Shown: positions 57,129 through 64,000 of the stretch, in pieces | How the letters are laid out: every line of letters begins with the position of its first letter | Numbering within the stretch: the first letter of the stretch is position 1 | Assembly (NCBI GenBank): GCA_018902385.1 | Contig: JABSSW010000001.1 | Location: forward strand, 62,001 to 126,000 | Source: Physcia stellaris | Taxonomy: Eukaryota > Ascomycota > Lecanoromycetes > Caliciales > Physciaceae | DNA length: 64,000 nt | Direction: 5' to 3' | Position numbers and translations under genes: made by a program | Notes under the pieces: generated by a model | What the model saw: only the letters and a program-made list of their open reading frames with translations | What the model was told of the DNA's origin: nothing | Database searches by the model: none

Positions 57129-58666
57129 ATACTAGCTACGGGCTAAGCAACGAGATTAGTATTACTGTACCCCCTTTAGTCAGATGCTTACATCCAACAT
57201 ACTCTGACGACTCGATGGAGACAGCTTTGACGAGTAGACATTGAAAACCCGCGCATGGCTGTTGCCCTTTATCCTATATGTCTGCCTTTTTGAGTTTGTC
57301 TTCTTGATCATGGTGTGTGAAAAGAAGAAAAAAAACGGAATAAGGAATGAAAATACAGCGATTGACCTAGTCAGAGACCCGACGACGAAGCCTAGGCTCG
57401 AATTACGAAAGTCCCAAACCTTTTATAATGAAGACGGCTTAGAGAGATAGTAATTGAAAGGGGATGTGAGAAGCAAGTAATTCGGTCCAAGTCTGCGTCT
57501 GAGATAGTGAAACCAGCAGGCAAGACATCCTCTCTCTCCATGTTTCCTTTCAGGAGTCTGCCTCAAACAAGGTCCATGATTTCCTCCGCTAATTCCCTTG
57601 AATCTTCATTTGACGTAGAAGATCGATAGAACCACTTCGGTGCTAATGGGTGATCTATTCCAACACCACACTATCTATCTACCATCATTCGTCACAACTC
57701 TCCCACTCAGCTCACGCCTCATTTCATAGCTCAACTCCATCACCTACCAAAGAGGTAATAATCAGCTCCATAATTCACAAAGCCCCCGTCTAACCTTAGA
57801 ATCTACACTCTACCAGAAAACCCCTTCCTCCCCTTCCCACCATACAAGGATAGCACAACGATCAGCTCCGATATCGCCAAGCAACAGTGCAGCCAACAGT
57901 AACTGCACTCTGAAATCAGAAACCCCCCCGGTGACCGCCCCGGTGCTCGGTATAGAGGAGCTCGATTCTCCAATGTCGTCATCCAATGTCGTCATCAAGA
58001 CCGTTAACTCTCAGCGTGTCAAGAGTAGAGTAGAGGAGAGGAGAAGAACTCGTCACCGCACCATCCTCGAAAAACGTACGTCTAATTCCCCGCTCGCTAT
58101 CGCAATCCCCAGTCTTCACCCCCAACAGCATGGGCACCCAAAGTTCTCAGGACCAACAGCCCGTCGACGGGGCGAGATATATTACTTTTCATATGTACGT
58201 TGGCAGAGCGTACGTCAACCCCCGTCCCGTTTCCTAACATCACGGGAAAAGAAATACCTGATGATGAGCATCTCACCCGCAGGCGCAGGACAATCATAGC
58301 CCTTTGATCAGAAGCGCCTGATCGCGTGGGGGATCTTCACGGGATAAAGATAAGGAGCGATGGAGTTACCAAATCGAGGACTCTCCTCTACCGGGTTTGA
58401 GATATCGGTCGCATTCATAACGAAAGGCGACGGTGGGGAGAAAGCACTTTGTGAATTGGACGGGATGATGCATGGAGGGTACTGCTCAATGTGGCTACGG
58501 AGGGAAGATTGCTACGGGATGATTATACGACTGAAGCCAATTGAGGACATTCCCAAACGCAAAGCTTACGCGACGAAGACTGCAGCGTCGTGGAGAGACC
58601 TCGATACCTCACCCCTAGCAGCTACAGTCTATCTGCATAGAAAGACCCAAAGCTCCGTTCGCTCGA
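57129..58666. other. Gene-free stretch
   Basis: About 1.5 kb downstream of the secreted-protein gene. Frames of 100-120 codons on the plus strand (57931-58299, and 58360-58680, the latter running into the last exon of the minus-strand gene) show no family features. Confidence 0.5.
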
Positions 58667-59533
58667 TCAGAGGAAGCTAGTACCGAACGCAAGCTCGCCA
58701 TCGCCGTTTGTGGCATTGGAGCCTGGGAGACTCAATTCACTGACGCTTTGACCCACTTTGAAATCCATTCGGGACCCCGTCCCGTAGATGAAGAGTCCCA
58801 GTCCCTCCATCACCCCTGGCATATCTGTCAGTAACTTAGCTTAAAGCTTTTTCCCGGGGGAAGGGAGGCAGAAAGCAAGAGTAGTGAATCGTGCAGGCCC
58901 CAATGACCGATCTTGGCTGGTGGTGAGTGTGCAAAGGAGAGAACTTACCAGCTGCATATACTCCAGCCGTGGGTCTACGCGAGTCGATGCAGCTTGACAG
59001 TATCAGCTTGCCATACTTCACCATCGTAACCCAACTCGCTCGATCCGAGTCCGGAAACGGGCCCTGACCGATCTCCCGTGTAGGCTCTAAACCCTTTCGC
59101 GTCAGCGACTTGAGCGTTGTCACTGCGATTGTGCAGGGACCTATCACATATCAGCTTTGCTACTCCCAAGCGGCGTAAAAAGGTTTCAAATCTGGGACAG
59201 ACCCCATGTTGTCTTGTGAGGCGTTCGCACGACCGGTAGATCATATACTGGTGTCTCACCCTCGGGCAGGAATTCGTGTAGGTGGTTGATTCGTCCGACT
59301 ACTTCATCGTATTCGAGTCGCTGTAGGGCTGCTTTGCAGTGTTGAACCATATCTGGCTTCCACCACCGGCCTATCCATTCTGGATTGCGGGTGCATTCAA
59401 TGCCTGATAAACCGAGGGTGCTATTGTCGGCGGCTACAGGCGCAGCGCATCCCAGCTTGACAGCTAACAGAAAAAGCACCAGGAGGAGGCTCGGCGAGGT
59501 TGCAGGCCAGATTCCGAAGCAAGTGGCCGACAT
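58667..59533 (-). CDS. Secreted four-cysteine protein
   Basis: Three exons (59533-59203, 59140-58949, 58824-58667) join in phase to 226 residues. The signal peptide core LLLVLFLLAVKLGCAAP is clear. The mature part has EC at 46-47, HC at 65-66, then YDLPVVRTPHKTTW, GPCTIAVTTL, an SSCID-RRPTAGVYAA segment and a C-terminal MEGLGLFIYGTGS. The four mature cysteines fit two disulfides. The layout resembles the secreted protein at 41345-41992 and a broad fungal secreted group I know only as hypothetical. Intron 1 uses a GTCTGT donor, so that join is a little less certain. No enzyme motif. Confidence 0.78.
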
Positions 59534-60084
59534 AATGATTGATTGAGCCAGTAGTCTGCTAGTTGGACGGGTGATCTAGCGTGTGTCGAAGCTTCTGAGA
59601 TGTCGATAGTTGGGGATGAGATGATAGTTTACGGCTGTGTAGATGCGCAATCGCGTGGCGCATGATCGCTTCTGTTCTTTGCGGCCACTGGGAAACGTGG
59701 GATAGCCAGATCGTCCATTTTATCACTCAGTCGCTTCCCTTGTCACTTTGTGTCAGTCGAGGTTGTGATCCTTGGGAGCCGCCTATTGCGCGGCCCAGTA
59801 AATCGTCACAGCCAATCAATATTTCTTTTTTTTTTGAAGATTTTACCATTTACTAATATCGTTTGCTCTTCACGTGCTCCAATCGCCTACTTAGAGAGAA
59901 AGCAAGAGTAACAGCTGCGTTAGTACATCTGCCTTGTCAAACCTTACAAGACCGACGCTCCGTTTGCTTGTAACCTTGACGTCTGTTATTTGAGGGAGTT
60001 TACCGGCCAATCAAGGGCGTTTATGGTCCAGCTCGAGGCTGGAACTATATTGTAGAGTTCATGAGCTTTATTTCCGTGCTAGAT
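59534..60084. other. Intergenic stretch
   Basis: No gene recognised. A run of T at 59826-59836 is the only low-complexity feature. Confidence 0.55.
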
Positions 60085-61121
60085 TCAATCACGCTCCAAA
60101 CTTTCGGCATTTTCATCCAACATATCGAGTGCGAGTCTCCATATTCTTTTGCGATTTCTCAACCGAGGACTGAGACCTTCATTCCCCCAAACTGGCCCCT
60201 CTCTTCCCAGTCCGTAAGTGTCTTCTTGAGCTAGTCGCCGGACAAACAATTCCCAGTCCCACATCTTGCCTATCGGCCTCTGCTCTTCTTTTTCCTCAAG
60301 AGCAGCAGCATCCAAGTCCGAAAGCCACGGTAGAACATCATGCCGCTTCAATGCATACAGCCAATAGTTCGGAGATACTAGATAGGTGCAATGTTCTGGC
60401 GGATCCATGAAGGGATGCAGGTGTTCCATGATACAATTTATGATTTCCGGCGGCAGTTGTGGCAGGCACGCTGCCATACCGTCTCTTGGCAAAGTATCCT
60501 CATTTGAAATCGGTGGTGGTAAGATTGTTAGATCTTTGAGGAGTCCGGTATCGCGGGTTGAAAAAAAGCCAGGATCTGCTTGATACACCTTGAGCGGAGT
60601 CAGTAAATAGTTTGTGAAAACGGGATACTATTTACACTTGTTTCCTCGTCGGAGTCCCAATCTTGCCATTCCCATGCTTGAGACTTCCATATACCCGGCC
60701 ATTCGACAGGTGGCTGCAAAACGAACGGTGGTGACTTAGGCGCTCGGAGTTCCAAAGTCTTCCATATTTGTTGGATAGGATTTATTTTATAATGGGCCAA
60801 GGCCTTCTGAGCGAGTAAAAAACAGCTTTGGTGACAGAGAATGCATAGGCCTGTATCTAAGTGGAAATCGAGAGGTGTAAGAACTTTTTGAGTATGCCTG
60901 ATTCGAAAATATTCACCACCACGTAGAGTAACCTCGTTCACTGACGGCGATGGACAGTCCTCGGATTCGCCAGAAGAACTCAAAAGGACGGCCTCACTCA
61001 GCCATTTGGTCTTCGGAGACAAGGGCGAGTCGCGAATGGGACCGCCACATATAGTGCAATAAAGTGCCGGCCCTCCTTCGAGTGGCGGCCCGAAAGTTCC
61101 CTCCAAGTTGAGTTCGTCCAT
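60085..61121 (-). CDS. F-box-like protein with N-terminal Cys-rich segment
   Basis: Two exons, 61121-60636 and 60588-60085, join in phase to 329 residues. The N-terminus has CTICGGPI, and later a second Cys pair in LCILCHQSCF, a layout seen in fungal F-box proteins where two Cys pairs precede the F-box. The second exon carries the F-box-like core LPPEIINCIMEHLHPF, followed by YWLYALKRHDVLPWL and a helical C-terminus (RNRKRIWRLALDML). F-box proteins recruit targets to SCF ubiquitin ligases; no partner or target is visible. The intron is 47 nt with a GTAAAT donor and a CAAG acceptor. Confidence 0.8.
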
Positions 61122-61557
61122 GGGTTATGAACGGCGAGTGACAAGGACGAGACTAGGGGAACACAAAGCTCATGGCGAGAAATTATGCAAGTAAAAAACG
61201 TTCTAGTCCAGAGGGCACTGAAGGAGTAGGTAAGGAAATGGAGGTCTTGAACAATACGCAGGACGTCTAGAATAGGAGCCTATTAGGCCTTATGCATGAG
61301 TTCTGGTATCAGGATTCCGGGAGAAATATCTTTAACTGATCGTCTATGCATGAACATCCTAGTGCCAAGGATTTAGGGCTGAGCACGGACGTTTCGCTTA
61401 TTGACCAATTACCATCCTCTCCTTCCTTTCCCCCTTAGGTAACACAACAACTTCGAGTTCTAAAGTACCTACTCCACCCGCGAAATCAAGTCAGCATCAG
61501 TCTTCTTGAAGGGCACGCATTGTCAGGAGACCGGGGTTCCTCTTTTACACGTTCAAC
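61122..61557. other. Short divergent intergenic region
   Basis: Between the F-box-like gene and the Gag-like ORF. No LTR-like repeat recognised. Confidence 0.5.
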
Positions 61558-62559
61558 ATGCCGCTTCTAGTACTTGAAAACATGGAAAAACTCCATGGTA
61601 GTGATAATTACAACCATTGGTCCTTCCAAATGAAACTTATGCTGCAGTCACAAGATCTATGGAAGCAAATTGAACCTAGTGTTGGTCTGCTAAAGTATTT
61701 GATTGATCTTTTCGAGTTGGTACCCGAAGTTTATCAAGGTTCCTTCGGGACCGAGGGCAAAGAGTCCCGTGCTGCGAAGCTTGATAGCTTCAGGAAACAA
61801 TTAGAAGAAAAGGAAGCCGAAGTCCACTCAAGATTAGCATCTGTGCAAAAAGATATCGAGCAGATCGACAAAGACATTCTTGCGGCCCGAGATACTCAAG
61901 CAGAGGGCAGCAGCGAACGCCCAAGTCAATCTGACACAAAGCGTCAAACTCTCGAAACGAAAAAGAAGCTAAAGCACATAGAGCACCAGCAACTCTCCAA
62001 ATCGACTGAGAAATGCGTCAAACAAGAACTGCGCTACAAGCGAAAAGATCTTCTCACAGGAGCCATTCCCGATCCCGAGATCGACTATTCTATCAGCGAG
62101 GTTCTCAATCAACGCCCTTATGTTTCAGAGCTTCGCATCCAATCTCTGGAGTCTCATCCCAACAACTATCTCACATGGGCAGTACAAGTTCGCATGTACC
62201 TGCTCGCACGCGGAGTCCTCTACGTCCTGGAGGAAAGCGACGAGGAAAACCTGCCGGGCATCTACGACAGCTTAAACACCACGCTGAGAGATCGAGACGA
62301 TGCATTGGCGCGGTTTATCATCTCCACCGCGCTCACACGGCTTCAGTGTGTCCACGTTTATGACAAATCCACTGCGAAGCAATATTGGACCGCCGTTAAG
62401 TTCTGGTACGGGCCGATGAGAGACGATACTGTTGAGAAATACGTTACCCCTACTCAGTTGATGGCGAAGATGGATGAGGATGTGAAATTGAACGAGGATG
62501 GGAATGACGGAAAGGTGAAGAGGAGACGTGGGAAAGGGAGACGACGGGGACGCTCATGA
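61558..62559 (+). mobile_element. Ty1/Copia Gag-like ORF without pol
   Basis: A single frame of 333 residues. The start has the Copia-Gag N-terminal pattern LHGSDNYNHWSFQMKLMLQS. A charged coiled-coil region follows at about 75-165. A second, similar unit starts near 195 with LESHPNNYLTWAVQVRMYLL and leads into FIISTALTRLQCVHVYD, which fits the helical Gag core. The C-terminus is a basic KVKRRRGKGRRRGRS tail. No protease, integrase or reverse transcriptase sequence and no LTR pair are visible in the 1.4 kb to the right. As it stands the frame looks whole. It is either an old Gag-only fossil of the Copia kin or a Gag-derived host gene. Age cannot be judged without LTRs. Confidence 0.6.
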
Positions 62560-64000
62560 TTAATCTGCTCGGTCAATGAACATTCATGGTGGATAGCACG
62601 GTCTGCTGGTTGCTTGCAAATGCCCGAGAAAATGCTGAAGGGTTGACTACCTCCGCGTACAGATCCGCGTCCCCCTATTCCCACCATACCGACTTCTCCA
62701 ATCCACTGAGAACACGAGGTCTACCTGGCTCCTGCAACGCTCAATATCAATAATTCAGCTTAACACAAAACCTACGTACTCTCTGGACATCATTTCGGCT
62801 TCAAAAATCATCAAATTAAATACCATATCATCTCTAGAAACCGATCCACCATTCGCCATCTCGGCAGTTCCACAACCTGGAAACCTACCCTCAACCATAG
62901 ATCCCTTTAAGAAGTTGCCCACGGAAGTACGGTAGGTAGTACTCCTCCTTAGTCCGCATCTTCAGACAAATTAACTCAAGCCGCGTCTCAGCCACGACCG
63001 TTCCTTTCGGCAGTGCAGTCCTTTCCAGTGTCATAGTTATAAAACAAAAATAACCAACCAGAATCATAGCTGGTGGCAAGGGCTAAAACAAGTAGCCTAT
63101 GAGATTGGGTCTATGAGTTGAATTGATACCCATGCCTACATATATTCAAACACCACCGTCGAGCGCATAGAACGAATAGGAACCAGAGTTTAGTATCCTG
63201 CATTGGGAGATCTCCGGACAGTATCCAGAAAATCCACTTGAGACGGCCAATCTCGATATTCCAGCCCGTCGTTCAATTCTTGTCAGCTGCTTTACCGGAA
63301 GAGTCCTCCTCCTTAACACCCTCTACGCCTCCCCCTCCACCCACGAGAAGCAAAGAGAACGAAGAGCGGCAGAGGTGTGATATCCAACCCAAAAAAAGTC
63401 GAGCTAAAGCCAAAGCGAACCCAATTTCCTGAAAAAATCAGGTCCCACATGACAGAGTTCCATCCCAATCTCTTCCCCCGCCCCTCCCTCCCCTCCCCCT
63501 CCTCTAATATGCACAGGGGGCCAAAAATACACAGAATATAAAGCTACAGCAGTCGCAGCCGCTGAAACCCCCAATGCAGTATTGAAGCCCCTGAAATCCC
63601 TCCAAACATCCGCTCCGCAAGAAAAAAAGGGGGGAAGGCCATAACGGAGAGCAATATTCCAAGACAGACCAGAAGACGGCGAAGCTATATATATGGGGAT
63701 GTCACCAAGACTCATTACAGGGCGAGGTGTGGTTCTCAGTGAAAACGGCCAAGGAAAGCATTCTGAATGTTAACTCCTCCCTCTTCTCACTGATACCTAA
63801 GCATCACCCACCACGCATGACGATCCGCACTTATCTCATGCTAATGCCTTCCTTGATAGTATCGTACAATCGAATCCACCTCCTCTTGAATCCCCTCCAA
63901 AATCAGTCCTTCATTATCTCGTCATCGATAGTTCATCTCTCCATTACTTCAAGCTCCGTCACAGTTTTCTCCCGCTTTAAGCAGCTCAAGAGGTATCCTC
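62560..64000. other. Gene-free right edge
   Basis: A 103-codon minus-strand frame at 63404-63715 has a hydrophobic stretch but no recognisable family. The last 200 bases are pyrimidine-rich, which may be the leader of a gene beyond the window. Confidence 0.45.

Noticed and set aside
58360-58680. 106-codon plus-strand frame
   Set aside because: It overlaps the last exon of the secreted-protein gene on the other strand and has no features of its own.
63404-63715. 103-codon minus-strand frame with a hydrophobic stretch
   Set aside because: Low-complexity Gly-rich middle and no recognisable family; too little to call.

Overview
The window is filamentous ascomycete (Pezizomycotina-like) nuclear DNA. 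Genes carry several short introns of about 40-60 nt with GTRNGT donors and CTAAC-like branch sites. Many predicted products belong to families seen almost only in such fungi: SAT4/PTH11-like rhodopsin-domain proteins, DUF6594 proteins, NRPS-like reductases, fungal wax-synthase-type MBOATs and four-cysteine secreted proteins. I see no tRNA, rRNA or CRISPR array. All spliced models were built by hand from reading frames, splice sites and phase; none is checked against RNA.

Layout. 1-7.3 kb: a three-domain kinase-like/HAD/PRTase protein, a probable single-pass membrane protein, a protein made of three copies of a Cys-Cys-His module, and a small conserved protein. 7.3-10.8 kb: a full-length fungal nitric oxide synthase. 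12.9-34.0 kb: a dense set of biosynthetic enzymes, namely an MBOAT acyltransferase, a secreted GMC oxidoreductase, a short-chain dehydrogenase, an A-T-R NRPS-like carboxylate reductase, two cytochromes P450 and a UbiA-superfamily enzyme, plus a SAT4-like membrane protein whose frame is damaged. 34-45.5 kb: small secreted proteins, a DUF6594 protein, a caspase-like protease, a protein of unknown function and a large secreted protein with a Gly/Ala-rich hydrophobic segment. 45.5-50.5 kb: a gene-poor stretch with one striking inverted repeat. 50.5-64 kb: an intact SAT4-like protein, an AIG2-like protein, a methyltransferase, a SAT4-like fragment, a secreted four-cysteine protein, an F-box-like protein and a Ty1/Copia Gag-like ORF.

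How the genes may work together. The 12.9-34 kb block reads as a biosynthetic gene cluster. The UbiA enzyme would cyclise or transfer a prenyl chain, the P450s, GMC enzyme and SDR would oxidise or reduce the product, the NRPS-like protein would reduce a carboxylic acid to an aldehyde, and the MBOAT would acylate an alcohol. UbiA enzyme plus NRPS-like acid reductase plus P450 resembles the logic of ascochlorin/LL-Z1272-type meroterpenoid clusters. However, the UbiA motif looks closer to membrane terpene cyclases of the fumagillin type, and no PKS or cluster transcription factor lies in the window. The neighbouring nitric oxide synthase may or may not belong.

A second unexpected signal is compositional. 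In at least six separate genes the coding strand is C-rich in its first part and turns G-rich in its last part.
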